DNA of 64,000 bases from Salinibacterium hongtaonis. GTDB taxonomy: Bacteria; Actinomycetota; Actinomycetes; Actinomycetales; Microbacteriaceae. The translations under genes were made by a program, and so were the position numbers. Positions 1-8,748 of this stretch are shown here, one piece after another; the first letter of the stretch is position 1; each line of letters begins with the position of its first letter. The notes under the pieces are model-generated. The model had not been told where the DNA came from, did not search any database, and saw only the letters and a program-made list of their open reading frames with translations. Location of the stretch: contig NZ_CP026951.1 in the NCBI RefSeq assembly GCF_003065485.1, positions 1,798,001 to 1,862,000 of the forward strand, in the 5' to 3' direction.

Positions 1-494
1 TTGGCCGATGTGCGCCGCGAAGGGATCAACGCCTCGGCAAGCCGCCACAACACCACAATGGCGACGCCCCCGAGAAAGACGAACCATTTGCCGTCTGCCC
101 CCCAATAGAAGGCAGCGGGAACCGTGGCGACAGCGACCACCACCGTGGGGAGGCGGGGAACATTGCGACCGGCGAAGCGCAGAGCGCTCGCCAGTTCGAA
201 CGACGTGAACGCCACGAGCGCGCCTGCGAACACCAGGAACAGCTCTTTGACCACCATCAGGCTTAGCAACAGAAGCGCGCCAAGCACCAGGCCAATACCG
301 GTCGCCGCAAGTAGGTTCCGGCCGGCCTTGGCCTCAATGCGTTCGTTCGTCGCCTCTAGCTGTGCGCGCGTCGCCTCCAGCTGAGCCTTGAGCTCATCAG
401 CAGTGGCGTGGGCGCGCTCTCCGATTTCGCCGCGACCGTGGCGGCGTCGAGGAGGCAGCGGAGCGGAGTTGGGGTCATCCGGCAGCTCAGCCAT
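1..494 (-). CDS. cdsA: Phosphatidate cytidylyltransferase, N-terminal part (cut by window edge)
   Basis: The reading frame opens with ATG at 494 (MAELPDDPNS...) and runs off the left end without a stop, so about 164 residues are visible. A hydrophilic, Arg/Glu-rich N-terminus containing the repeat QLEATRAQLEATNE is followed by hydrophobic segments (around residues 65-90 and 115-150), as expected for the start of CdsA, which makes CDP-diacylglycerol from phosphatidate and CTP in the membrane. The catalytic C-terminal signature lies outside the window. The start abuts the frr stop codon with no gap, so the two are probably co-transcribed. Identification rests on the visible sequence plus the pyrH-frr-cdsA gene order; the family assignment is an inference from that context. 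Confidence 0.8.
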   Translation of the reverse strand, partial: MAELPDDPNSAPLPPRRRHGRGEIGERAHATADELKAQLEATRAQLEATNERIEAKAGRNLLAATGIGLVLGALLLLSLMVVKELFLVFAGALVAFTSFELASALRFAGRNVPRLPTVVVAVATVPAAFYWGADGKWFVFLGGVAIVVLWRLAEALIPSRRTSA

Positions 495-1049
495 TTAGAC
501 CTCGAGTAGCTCGGCTTCCTTCTTCTTCAACGCGTCGTCGATGGCATCGATGTGGGTCTTGGTGAGGGCCTCAAGCTCCTTCTCCCCGCGGGCAAGCTCA
601 TCGTCGCCGACCTCGCCCTTGAGGGCATCCAGGTCGTCCTTGGCCTTGCGGCGCACGTTGCGAATCGAAACGCGTGCATCCTCAGCCTTGGCCTTGACGA
701 GCTTGACGTACTCCTTGCGGCGATCTTCTGTGAGCTCGGGCAGCACAGCGCGGATGATGTTGCCGTCGTTGCCGACGTTGGCACCCAAGTGCTGGGCGGC
801 AACAATGGCCTTTTCGATGTCCTTGAGTGCACCCTTGTCGAACGGGGTGATCACCAGCATCCGCGCCTCTGGGTTGTTCATGGTCGACAGCTGACCCAGC
901 GGGGTCGGGGTGCCGTAGTAGTCCACGAGGAGCTTCTGAAACAGCGCCGGGTTTGCGCGGCCTGTGCGCACATTGGCGAAGTCGTCCTTTGCCGCTTCGA
1001 CCGACTTGCCCATCTTGTCTTTGGCCTCAGCCAGAACTTCGCTAATCAC
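495..1049 (-). CDS. frr: Ribosome recycling factor
   Basis: 184 residues, the usual length of RRF. It splits post-termination ribosomes together with EF-G. Typical sequence is present: N-terminal [19 protein letters not shown], the [10 protein letters not shown] segment, the [16 protein letters not shown] stretch, and a C-terminal coiled region ending in [10 protein letters not shown]. It lies 45 bp downstream of pyrH and directly upstream of cdsA, the standard actinobacterial order, and probably shares the pyrH transcript. Confidence 0.97.
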
Positions 1050-1094
1050 TGCAACTCCTTCGTGTCTGCTGAAAGTTTACCGGCACGTCGTCGA

Positions 1095-1811
1095 CTAATT
1101 GCTGACCCGCGTGCCAATGACATCGCCACGGATAGCGGCGGCAACGTTGCCGGCCGGCTGCATGCCGAAGACGACCATCGGCATACCGTTATCCATGCAC
1201 AGGCTAAAAGCGGTCGAGTCGACCACCTTGAGGCCCTGCACGAGCGCCTCCTGATAGGTGACACGCTCCAGCTTCGAGGCGTCTGAATTCTTGCGGGGGT
1301 CGTCGTCATAGACACCATCTACCCCGTTCTTAGCCACGAGCACGACATCCGCGTCGATCTCCAAAGCGCGTTGGGCGGCCACCGTGTCGGTAGAGAAGTA
1401 TGGGAGTCCGGCGCCAGCGCCGAAAATGACAACTCGCCCCTTCTCCAGGTGGCGCTCGGCCCGCAGAGGGATGTACGGCTCGGCTACCTGAGTCATGGTG
1501 ATCGCCGACTGCACCCGCGTCGCCGCGCCAGCCTGCTCGAGAAAATCCTGGAGAGCGAGGGCGTTCATCACAGTGCCCAACATGCCCATGTAGTCGGCGC
1601 GGCCGCGGTCCATGCCGCGCTGGCTGAGCTCGGCGCCACGGAAGAAGTTGCCTCCGCCGACGACGATCGCCACCTCAACCTCGGCGGCAGCCTCGGCGAT
1701 CTCGCGCGCCAGACCACTAACAACATCGGGATTGACGCCGAGCTGCCCTCCGCCGAAAGCCTCACCCGAAAGCTTGAGGAGAACCCGTCGCTTGCCCGTC
1801 ACCGATGTCAT
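1095..1811 (-). CDS. pyrH: Uridylate (UMP) kinase
   Basis: 238 residues from the ATG at 1811, matching the family's usual 235-245. It phosphorylates UMP to UDP in pyrimidine synthesis. Amino-acid-kinase motifs are visible: LKLSGEAF near residue 12, [10 protein letters not shown] near 50, [14 protein letters not shown], and the nucleotide-site [14 protein letters not shown]. The start is set by a purine-rich GAGGGAG directly upstream of the ATG; a longer in-frame extension up to 1880 exists but would read through the terminator hairpin, so I reject it. Its transcript probably starts after that terminator. Confidence 0.97.
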   Translation of the reverse strand: MTSVTGKRRVLLKLSGEAFGGGQLGVNPDVVSGLAREIAEAAAEVEVAIVVGGGNFFRGAELSQRGMDRGRADYMGMLGTVMNALALQDFLEQAGAATRVQSAITMTQVAEPYIPLRAERHLEKGRVVIFGAGAGLPYFSTDTVAAQRALEIDADVVLVAKNGVDGVYDDDPRKNSDASKLERVTYQEALVQGLKVVDSTAFSLCMDNGMPMVVFGMQPAGNVAAAIRGDVIGTRVSN

Positions 1812-1860
1812 TTTTTCTCCCTCAAAATTTCGTTCCAGGTTATTCGGTTGTTCATAGAAA

Positions 1861-1897
1861 AGGGGGTCCGAGTCGCTCAATGCGTCTCGGACCCCCT
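1861..1897 (-). terminator. Intrinsic terminator after rpsB-tsf
   Basis: A perfect 12-bp stem (AGGGGGTCCGAG at 1861-1872 with CTCGGACCCCCT at 1886-1897) encloses a 13-nt loop. Read on the minus strand it is followed by a TTTTCT run. It sits 16 bp past the tsf stop and 50 bp before pyrH, so it should separate the rpsB-tsf and pyrH-frr-cdsA units. Confidence 0.85.
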
Positions 1898-1912
1898 CGT
1901 CAGTCTTTAGTA

Positions 1913-2740
1913 CTAAGCGCCGACCTTGAAGCGGGCGAAGCTGGTCACCGTAATGCCAGCATCCTGAGCAACCTTGCCGACCGAAACCTTGTTGTCGCGA
2001 GCGTAGTCCTGCTCAAGCAGAGCAACCTGCTTGTAGTAGGCGCCGAGGCGACCCTCAATGATCTTCGGAAGCGCAGCCTCAGGCTTGCCCTCGCCGCGGC
2101 TGATCTCCTCGACAATGCGACGCTCGTTCTCAACGTCGTCGGCCGGAACATCCTCGCGAGCGAGAACGGCAGGGTTGGCGAACGAGATGTGCTGCGCGAT
2201 ACCGCGAGCGGTCTCGGCGTCGTCACCCGTGTAGCCGACGACAACGCCGATCTGCGGGGGGAGGTCCTTGCTGGTCTTGTGAAGGTAGATCTCGACCTTG
2301 TCGGCCTCGATAACCGAAACACGACGAAGCTCGAACTTCTCACCGATAACGGCGGCCTCTTCGTTGATGAGGTCGGCAACCGTCTTGCCGTCGACGGGGG
2401 CCGCGAGGGCCTCCTCAACGGTGGACGCACCGGCCGCAGCAACAGCGTCAAGCACCTTCTCGCTGAGTGCGACGAACTTGTCACCCTTGGCGACGAAGTC
2501 GGTCTCGCAGGCGAGCTCGATCATGGTTGCGCGTCCGCCATCGGCCTTGGCCGCGACGATGCCCTCGCTCGTGGAGCGGTCGGCACGCTTCGCGTTGCCC
2601 TTCGCACCCTTGAGGCGAAGCAGCTCGGTGGCCTTCTCGAGGTCACCGCCTGCCTCAACGAGAGCGTTCTTGGTGTCAACCATGCCGGTGCCGAGGCGCT
2701 CGCGCAGGGTCTTAATGTCTTCCAGGCTGAAATCGGCCAT
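1913..2740 (-). CDS. tsf: Translation elongation factor Ts
   Basis: 275 residues. EF-Ts is the GDP/GTP exchange factor for EF-Tu. The N-terminal UBA-like domain ([22 protein letters not shown]) and the conserved [12 protein letters not shown] exchange motif are both present. It follows rpsB by 38 bp, the usual operon, and ends just before a strong intrinsic terminator. Confidence 0.98.
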   Translation of the reverse strand: MADFSLEDIKTLRERLGTGMVDTKNALVEAGGDLEKATELLRLKGAKGNAKRADRSTSEGIVAAKADGGRATMIELACETDFVAKGDKFVALSEKVLDAVAAAGASTVEEALAAPVDGKTVADLINEEAAVIGEKFELRRVSVIEADKVEIYLHKTSKDLPPQIGVVVGYTGDDAETARGIAQHISFANPAVLAREDVPADDVENERRIVEEISRGEGKPEAALPKIIEGRLGAYYKQVALLEQDYARDNKVSVGKVAQDAGITVTSFARFKVGA

Positions 2741-2778
2741 GTGAACTCCTAGAGATTCGAGATCGGTTAGAGCGATGC

Positions 2779-3690
2779 TTACTTGGCGTCTTCGGCAGGA
2801 GCCTCGGCGGGAGCCTCAGCTTCGACAACGGCCTCAGCTTCAACAACGGCCTCAGCCGTCTCGACGACCTCGGCAACGGCCTCTGCGGTCTCAGCGACGG
2901 CTTCGGGGGCTGCAGCGGTCTCGGCACCGGCGAGAAGCTCGGCCTCCCACTCGGCGAGCGGCTCGACGGCAGAAACGTTGCCGTTGCCCTCTTCGGTCTT
3001 CTGGTGGCGCTGGATGAGGCCCTCAGCAGCAGCGTCCGCGATGATGCGCGTCAGCAGGCCGACCGAGCGGATGGCGTCGTCGTTACCCGGAATCGGGTAC
3101 TGAACCTCGTCGGGGTCGCAGTTGGTGTCGAGGATGCCGATGACCGGGATGCCAAGCTTGCGCGCCTCGTCAATTGCGAGGTGCTCCTTCTTGGTGTCGA
3201 CAACCCAGATCGCCGAAGGCGTCTTGGTGAGGTTGCGGATTCCACCGAGCGACTTGTGCAGCTTGGTGAGCTCGCGCTTCTTGATCAGGAGTTCCTTCTT
3301 GGTGAAACCCTTGGTCGTGTCGTCGAAGTCGAGCTCCTCGAGCTCCTTCATGCGAGCGAGCCGCTTGCTGACCGTCTGGAAGTTGGTGAGGAGGCCACCG
3401 AGCCAACGCTGGTTGACGTAGGGCTGGCCGACGCGCTGAGCCTGCTCGGCAATGGCGTTCTGGGCCTGCTTCTTCGTACCGACGAAGAGGATGGTGCCAC
3501 CGTGGGCGACCGTCTCCTTGACGTAGTCGTACGTGCGGTCGATGTACGCAAGCGACTGCTGAAGGTCGATGATGTGGCTGCCAGAACGCTCGGTGAGGAT
3601 GAAGCGCTTCATCTTCGGGTTCCAACGGCGGGTCTGGTGACCAAAGTGCACGCCGCTGTCGAGCAGCTGGCGAATGGTAACAACGGCCAT
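2779..3690 (-). CDS. rpsB: 30S ribosomal protein S2
   Basis: 303 residues starting [20 protein letters not shown] at 3690, preceded by a good AAGGAGA site. An upstream in-frame ATG (3783) would add 31 unconserved residues and is not used here. The conserved core ([14 protein letters not shown], ...[21 protein letters not shown]) is followed by an Ala/Glu/Val-rich tail of about 60 residues made of loose AEAVVEAEA repeats, a kind of extension seen in actinobacterial S2. First gene of the rpsB-tsf operon. Confidence 0.98.
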   Translation of the reverse strand: MAVVTIRQLLDSGVHFGHQTRRWNPKMKRFILTERSGSHIIDLQQSLAYIDRTYDYVKETVAHGGTILFVGTKKQAQNAIAEQAQRVGQPYVNQRWLGGLLTNFQTVSKRLARMKELEELDFDDTTKGFTKKELLIKKRELTKLHKSLGGIRNLTKTPSAIWVVDTKKEHLAIDEARKLGIPVIGILDTNCDPDEVQYPIPGNDDAIRSVGLLTRIIADAAAEGLIQRHQKTEEGNGNVSAVEPLAEWEAELLAGAETAAAPEAVAETAEAVAEVVETAEAVVEAEAVVEAEAPAEAPAEDAK

Positions 3691-4000
3691 AGCCGTCTCC
3701 TTTTCTCGCACGGCAAAACCGTGCTTATTCTCAGTTGTCATCGCGCCGGTTAGCGCAGATCCTGGTGCCCTGCCCGCATCCACCCCTGCTTAGAGCGGGG
3801 ACTGAAGGATGTTGGCCTCAACGGGCACGCGTAGTCATCCCGAATGCACGGGATGCGGAATCAATGATAGCACCGGCGCGGTCGCGTCTTGCGCACGGAG
3901 AACGGTGGATGCTCCCCTCCCCCGAGGCCCAAGTTCTGGACCCTCCACATCTGCGACGGACCCGACGCATCAAGCGCGAAACGAGGGGCACTCTCTATGC
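3691..4000. promoter_or_regulatory. rpsB leader and divergent intergenic region
   Basis: This 310-bp gap separates rpsB (minus) from the M23-like gene (plus). A 6-bp hairpin (GCACGG / CCGTGC, 3708-3724) lies in the rpsB leader about 18 nt before the start codon. A possible extended -10 for rpsB, TGCTATCAT on the minus strand, lies at 3864-3872; no good -35 is visible. No convincing gene is seen here. Whether the hairpin is part of S2 autoregulation cannot be told from one sequence. Confidence 0.4.
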
Positions 4001-4840
4001 ATGTCGCCCCCGTCGCCCAGCAGATTGGCCCGGTCCGCCAGCCTGATTCTCACGACGAGCCTTGTCATTGCTGCCCCGCTCGGCTCCCCCTCGACGGTGG
4101 CGGTGCAGAGAACAATGGAGGCGGGGGCGACACCCCACCTGGCAGCCGCTTCGATTGCGCGATGGAGTTGGCCTGTCGAGGGGCCGCGCACCATTCTCCG
4201 TCACTACGCAGCGCCGGCCACCCGGTATGCCTCAGGCCATCGTGGCATCGATATTGCTGCCCCCGAAGGCGCGCCGGTTCTGGCCCCCGCTGCCGGCGTA
4301 GTGCACTTCGCCGGAGTTGTCGTGGATAGGCCTGTGATCTCGGTGCGACATCCCGGCGGCCTGATCTCCAGCTATGAACCCGTGGAAACCGAGCTGCAGC
4401 CCGGCGATGTGGTTGCATCGGGGCAACAGATCGGCGCAGTGTCGGTGTACTCGCACGCCGAGAGTGAAGCAGAAGGGGCCGCGGCGCATTGCCGCGACCC
4501 CTGCCTGCACTTTGGAGTTCGTCGTGATGGGGACTACATCTCCCCGATGCTCTATCTCGCTAGCATCGCCCGCTCGGTGCTGCTCCCCACTCGGCAGCTC
4601 CGTCACGCTGACTCACGGCAACGTTTTCTAGGCCGCGGACGTTCCGAGGATCTCGACGACGAAGACGATCGTGTCCGTGCCACTGATACCCGCATTGGCG
4701 TTTCCGCCGGATCCGTAGCCGTACTCAGCGGGAATCACTACGACGAGCTGGGTCCCTACGGCCTGACCCACCAGCGCAGAGCCGAAGCCGGGGATGACGG
4801 CGTTCGTGGCGAAGGAGGCAGGCTCGCCGCGCTCCCATGA
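4001..4840 (+). CDS. M23-family (LytM-like) peptidase, probably degenerate
   Basis: 279 residues from the ATG at 4001. A hydrophobic signal-like segment (ASLILTTSLVIAAP, about residues 13-26) suggests export. The LytM domain follows: SGHRGIDIAAPEGAPVLAPA supplies the HxxxD zinc ligands (H80, D84), but the second motif reads CLHFGV, with Cys168 in place of the first histidine of HxH, so zinc peptidase activity is doubtful. The recognisable domain ends near residue 196 (SIARSVLLP). The frame then stays open for another 213 bp antisense to the FKBP gene; that tail (RQRFLGRGRSEDLDDED...) looks like non-coding readthrough, perhaps after loss of a stop. The start is weakly supported: GAGGGG lies 12 nt upstream. 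Confidence 0.7.
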   Translation: MSPPSPSRLARSASLILTTSLVIAAPLGSPSTVAVQRTMEAGATPHLAAASIARWSWPVEGPRTILRHYAAPATRYASGHRGIDIAAPEGAPVLAPAAGVVHFAGVVVDRPVISVRHPGGLISSYEPVETELQPGDVVASGQQIGAVSVYSHAESEAEGAAAHCRDPCLHFGVRRDGDYISPMLYLASIARSVLLPTRQLRHADSRQRFLGRGRSEDLDDEDDRVRATDTRIGVSAGSVAVLSGNHYDELGPYGLTHQRRAEAGDDGVRGEGGRLAALP

Positions 4841-5647
4841 CGAGTCGAACGATTCGCCGGTGCTCCAGTTGATTCCCGTGTAGTTCAGCTCGACGGTGTC
4901 ACCTTCGGAAACAACGTCTCCATCGCCCTGCTTGAGGATCGCCAACTGAAGGTTCTTGGGGGCGTCTCCCTCGGGGATGGTCACGGCCGGGACACCATCC
5001 GCACCAAACTCGACTGTTGGCATCCCGGAGGCGTCGGGTTCCACCGTCTTCATGTCGGCAGCAGCATCAATTGCCTCTGTCACCTCTTTGACGTCGATCA
5101 CGAAGACCATGGCATCGTCTGCGCCGATTTCGAGATCGGCGAGCCCCTCGTCGCCGAAGGCGTCGGCAGGTGGCACCACAGCAACGACGCGGTCGCCGGC
5201 CACAGAGCAGTTGAGCGCCCGCACGATGCCCGCTAAGAACTGTGTCTCGTCGACGATGAAGCCAACAGCCTCACCCTCGGCGCCGAATCCGGTGGAGTCA
5301 ACTTGCTCACCCGTGGTGCCGTTGTAGACGGTGTAGCTCGCGGCCACGGTGGCGCCCTGTTCGGCCTTGACCTTGCCGTCACCCTCGATCACGACGGTGC
5401 GCTCAGTGCGGTCAACACTCAAAGGGGATGTGAACTCCACGGTCGGCTCGGTGTCGAAGTCGCCTCCGACGTTAATCGAATCAGAGGCGCTGCCAGAGTC
5501 GGTGCATTTGTCGGTAATGGCAGCCGACCCCGAATCGCTAGCGGTATCGTCGCCTGCGCTGCACGCCGTAAGCGTGCCTATGGCCAGGATCGTTGCACCA
5601 AGGATGCCGAAAACGGTGCGGGGCAGAGTTGAAGAACGTGAAGACAC
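4628..5647 (-). CDS. FKBP-type peptidyl-prolyl isomerase lipoprotein (two FKBP-like domains)
   Basis: 339 residues. The N-terminus has a lipoprotein signal (TILAIGTLTAC, lipidated Cys near residue 29), so it is probably anchored outside the membrane as a folding helper. The C-terminal domain is a standard FKBP: EGDTVELNYTGINWSTGESFDSSW, the active-site VIPGFGSALVGQAVGTQLVVVIP, YGYGSGGNANAGISGTDTIVFVVEI. The middle part (VKAEQGATVAASYTVYNGTTGEQVDSTG...) looks like a second, diverged FKBP fold. Its 3' end is overlapped by an antisense reading frame from the M23-like gene. Confidence 0.9.
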   Translation of the reverse strand: MSSRSSTLPRTVFGILGATILAIGTLTACSAGDDTASDSGSAAITDKCTDSGSASDSINVGGDFDTEPTVEFTSPLSVDRTERTVVIEGDGKVKAEQGATVAASYTVYNGTTGEQVDSTGFGAEGEAVGFIVDETQFLAGIVRALNCSVAGDRVVAVVPPADAFGDEGLADLEIGADDAMVFVIDVKEVTEAIDAAADMKTVEPDASGMPTVEFGADGVPAVTIPEGDAPKNLQLAILKQGDGDVVSEGDTVELNYTGINWSTGESFDSSWERGEPASFATNAVIPGFGSALVGQAVGTQLVVVIPAEYGYGSGGNANAGISGTDTIVFVVEILGTSAA

Positions 5648-5760
5648 AGAAAACTTTCGTTCGAGGAGAGGTGCGATAGACCTAAATCGTAGGGGCCCGG
5701 CATGAACGCTACCGAGGGTCTCCCTATGGATTGCCTGAATGCAGGCTATTTGCCTAGCGG

Positions 5761-6675
5761 CTATGCGCGGGGATGAGCCGATTGATAGCTCTGTTTGAGC
5801 CTATCGAGCGAGACGTGCGTGTAGATCTGAGTGGTGCCGAGGCTCGCATGCCCGAGCATCTCTTGGACCGCCCTCAGGTCGGCACCCCCATCAAGCAGGT
5901 GGGTAGCGGCAGTATGCCGCAGGGAGTGGGGGCCAGCGGGCCCCGAACCCGGGATTTGTTCCAGCAGTCGCGCGACAAGCTCATACACCGAACGCGGCCC
6001 TAATCGCCCTCCGCGAGGCGCGACGAACACGGCCCGCGCAGCGCGACCATCTCCCGCTGCCAGCAATGCGGGTCGCGCCTGAGTGAGATACGTAACGAGT
6101 GCCTGGTGTGCAGGAACCCCGAACGGAACGACCCGCTCCTTGGAACCTTTGCCCATAACGCGCACCGTGAGCCGACTGAGGTCGACATCGTCAATGTCGA
6201 GACCCACGAGCTCGCTGACTCGCATCGCCGAGGCGTACAGCATCTCAATCACTGCCAGGTCGCGCAGCTCGTTGGGGTCGCCCGCCTGTGCTCGCTGCCA
6301 CAGCGAGCTGAGAATCGTGTCGATCTGGGAGCCAGTGAGAACCCGCGGCAAATGTCGCTCACCCCGCGGCGCTCGGAGACGAGCCGCGGCATCGGTCATG
6401 TGCCCGTCGTTGCGGGATAGCCACGCACTCAGTCCCCGAGCGGATGCTGCCCGGCGAGCGAGAGTGGATTTAGAGAGGCCGCGCTGGGACTGTTGCCACA
6501 GCCAGTCGCGCAACAGTTCTAGTGAAATCTCGTCCGCCACTGACACATCCGCTGCGGCAAGAAAGTCGGTGAGGCTCGCGAGGTCCGCCCGATACGCTCG
6601 CACGGTGTTGACGCTGTACCCCCGCTCTCGCGAAAGATGCGCCAAATAGCCCTCAACGGCGTCCGTGATAGGCAT
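5761..6675 (-). CDS. xerC: Tyrosine recombinase XerC
   Basis: 304 residues from ATG 6675 (MPITDAVEGYLAHLSRERGYS), the family's usual size. It resolves chromosome dimers with a partner at dif. The N-terminal SAM-like DNA-binding domain is followed by the catalytic domain with the R-K-H-R-H-Y set visible: SAMRVSELVGLDI, MGKGSKERVVPF, PHSLRHTAATHLL, LGHASLGTTQIYTH. An alternative GTG start at 6732 overlaps the stop of the upstream phosphodiesterase gene (TAGTG) and would add 19 residues. This is the housekeeping recombinase position between dprA and rpsB, not a phage integrase. Confidence 0.92.
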   Translation of the reverse strand: MPITDAVEGYLAHLSRERGYSVNTVRAYRADLASLTDFLAAADVSVADEISLELLRDWLWQQSQRGLSKSTLARRAASARGLSAWLSRNDGHMTDAAARLRAPRGERHLPRVLTGSQIDTILSSLWQRAQAGDPNELRDLAVIEMLYASAMRVSELVGLDIDDVDLSRLTVRVMGKGSKERVVPFGVPAHQALVTYLTQARPALLAAGDGRAARAVFVAPRGGRLGPRSVYELVARLLEQIPGSGPAGPHSLRHTAATHLLDGGADLRAVQEMLGHASLGTTQIYTHVSLDRLKQSYQSAHPRA

Positions 6676-6731
6676 CAACGAGGCGGCGGCGGAGTTAACC
6701 GACCCAGACGGTGACTGCGTGATCGGCTCCA

Positions 6732-7661
6732 CTAGTCTGCGCGCGAGCCCATGTTGAAGGCGGAATCCTTGCGCGAGAACATATCGATGCGCTGCTCCGG
6801 TGTCATTGCCTCGATGGTTGCGCGGTGCTCGATGCCGACGCCGGAGACCTCCACTGTCTCCCCTATGGGAACAACGGAATGAACGATGCGGTCCGGATAC
6901 GCGTGCACGATCGTCATCGACTGACCGGAATCGACGCCCGAGAGCAGCCTGCCCGCCGCAGAAAGATCGAGGGTGTAACACGTGGCCGCGGCGACGGAGA
7001 CGGGGATGCCGGCGCACGTGCTGTGCGTCGAATAGTGAAGGTGGCCCGCAAGAATGGCTCGCACATCGGTGCCAGCGATCACCTGCGCGAACCTCTCCTG
7101 CCTCTGCAGCTCAAGCATTTGCATCGCCCAGAGCAGCGGACTCGGAATCGGCGGATGGTGCATGGCAATGAGCGTGCCGTGAACAGCGGGCGTCGCCAGC
7201 ACATCGGCGAGCCAGGCGAGTTGCTCATCGCTGAGGTCTCCATGGTGATACCCCGGCACCGTCGAGTCGAGAGAGATGATGCGCAGACCGTCGAGATCGT
7301 AGACGCGATCGTGCGGGGAAGCGCTCTCCTCGCCAAACAACTCGCTCGAGAACTGAAGGCGCTCGTCGTGGTTGCCCATTACCCACACGACCTGGGCGCC
7401 CATCCGCTCGGCGACGGGCTCCACCATCTCTCGCAACCGCGCATACGCATCCGGCTCGCCCAGATCGGCGAGATCGCCCGTGAAGACGAGGGCTTGGGGA
7501 TGAATCTCCGATCGCTCCAACTGCGCAAGCGCGCGCTCGAGATTGCGCACGGTGTCGACTGCGCCGTGGAGTTTGCGATCGCCGGCAAGAAAATGGGTGT
7601 CACTGATGTGGGCGATCACATGCGATGGATCTGGATGCTGGCCGAGTTGCGTCACGATCAC
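6732..7661 (-). CDS. Class III cyclic-nucleotide-type metallophosphoesterase
   Basis: 309 residues. All calcineurin-like metal motifs are present: HISDTHF, FTGDLADLGEP, VMGNHDE, AMHHPP and AGHLHYS. This layout is that of CpdA-like 3',5'-cAMP phosphodiesterases, but substrate range in this superfamily is broad, so the substrate is inferred. It is divergent from the ABC exporter genes and sits immediately upstream of xerC with touching stop/start codons, where many relatives have dprA next to xerC. Confidence 0.88.
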   Translation of the reverse strand: MIVTQLGQHPDPSHVIAHISDTHFLAGDRKLHGAVDTVRNLERALAQLERSEIHPQALVFTGDLADLGEPDAYARLREMVEPVAERMGAQVVWVMGNHDERLQFSSELFGEESASPHDRVYDLDGLRIISLDSTVPGYHHGDLSDEQLAWLADVLATPAVHGTLIAMHHPPIPSPLLWAMQMLELQRQERFAQVIAGTDVRAILAGHLHYSTHSTCAGIPVSVAAATCYTLDLSAAGRLLSGVDSGQSMTIVHAYPDRIVHSVVPIGETVEVSGVGIEHRATIEAMTPEQRIDMFSRKDSAFNMGSRAD

Positions 7662-7788
7662 AGGCTAGCCCCGGGTTGCGACATCATGCCCGATGCCCTG
7701 CTGCCGAACAAAAATCACCCCTCGACGGCGCACGGTGGTGGGGGCATGATGATGCCACCGCGCGATCGGTGCAGAGAAGGGACCCCCG

Positions 7789-8748
7789 ATGGTCGGATCT
7801 GCCCCCGAGTCTGCGGTCGCGCTCTCCGCGTCTGGGTTGACCAAACGATTCGGCGAGCGCGAGGCGGTTTCGGCTCTCACTCTGAGCATCGGTACGGGAC
7901 GCGCCTTTGGTCTGTTGGGCCCCAACGGAGCGGGCAAGACTACGACCGTCAGGCTCCTGACGGGCCTGCTCGCTGCGACGCGCGGTGAGGTGACCCTGTT
8001 GGGCGAGCGGCTAACCCCGGCGACGGCAGACCGTCTCCGTTCCCGCATCGGCGTGCAGACCGACACTGAGCTTTATCTCTCCCTCAGCGTTCGGGACAAC
8101 CTCCGATACTGGGGCGAGCTTTACGGGCTTTCTGCCGGCAGAATCGCTCGACGAACGGGAGATGTGCTCGACGGGCTGGGTCTGGCGGGCAGAATCGACT
8201 CCCCCGTCGGCGAACTCAGCAAGGGCATGCGCCAAAAGCTCTCCGTGGGGCGCGCGATTCTGCACGAACCTGAGCTGCTCTTTCTCGACGAGCCAACGGC
8301 GGGGCTTGACCCTGAAGCATCCGAAGACCTGATCGCTCTTCTCAAGGGGATGATCCGGCACGCGCACACCACAGTGGTCATGTGCACCCATCAGTTGCAC
8401 GGTCTTGAGACGCTGTGCGACGACATCGGGGTTCTCATCGGGGGACGGCTCGCTGCCTGCGGCGAGGTTTCGCAGTTGCTGAGGGAGCGATGGCCACGGA
8501 CTCGATATGAGATCGAGATTCAAGGAAATCCGGATGCCGCCCGTCAGACGATCGGTGCGGTTGTCAACGGCCTCGTGGAGACCGACCCGGCAGGGCGGAT
8601 TCACTTCTCGATCGCCGAGGGCCAAAGCGTTGCCACCGTGGTTTCTGAGCTCGTAACGCGGGGCGTGCCGATTACCGCTGTGGTTCCCGAACAGCCGACC
8701 ATCCAGGACCTCTATTTCGCGACCATCGCCGAGGGGGTCCTGACGTGA
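7789..8748 (+). CDS. ABC-2 exporter ATP-binding protein
   Basis: 319 residues. Walker A GPNGAGKTTTVRLL (about residues 44-57), signature ELSKGMRQKLSVGR, Walker B LLFLDEPTAGLDPEA and the switch His in MCTHQLHGLETL are all intact. The C-terminal third resembles the DrrA/NatA-like accessory domain. A good AGAAGGGA site precedes the ATG. The stop overlaps the GTG start of the permease gene (GTGA), so the two form a translationally coupled pair. The substrate cannot be told. Confidence 0.93.
   Translation: MVGSAPESAVALSASGLTKRFGEREAVSALTLSIGTGRAFGLLGPNGAGKTTTVRLLTGLLAATRGEVTLLGERLTPATADRLRSRIGVQTDTELYLSLSVRDNLRYWGELYGLSAGRIARRTGDVLDGLGLAGRIDSPVGELSKGMRQKLSVGRAILHEPELLFLDEPTAGLDPEASEDLIALLKGMIRHAHTTVVMCTHQLHGLETLCDDIGVLIGGRLAACGEVSQLLRERWPRTRYEIEIQGNPDAARQTIGAVVNGLVETDPAGRIHFSIAEGQSVATVVSELVTRGVPITAVVPEQPTIQDLYFATIAEGVLT

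Noticed and set aside
5733-5746. Short hairpin GCCTG-AATG-CAGGC after xerC as a terminator
   Set aside because: Stem of only five pairs and no U tract on the minus strand.
5761-6675. Tyrosine recombinase as a sign of a prophage or integrative element
   Set aside because: Length, motifs and neighbours match housekeeping XerC; no attachment-site repeats or phage genes are seen.
7733-7755. Imperfect inverted repeat GGTGG...CCACC before the ABC exporter as an operator
   Set aside because: One arm has extra Gs and no regulator gene is adjacent; kept only as a remark.
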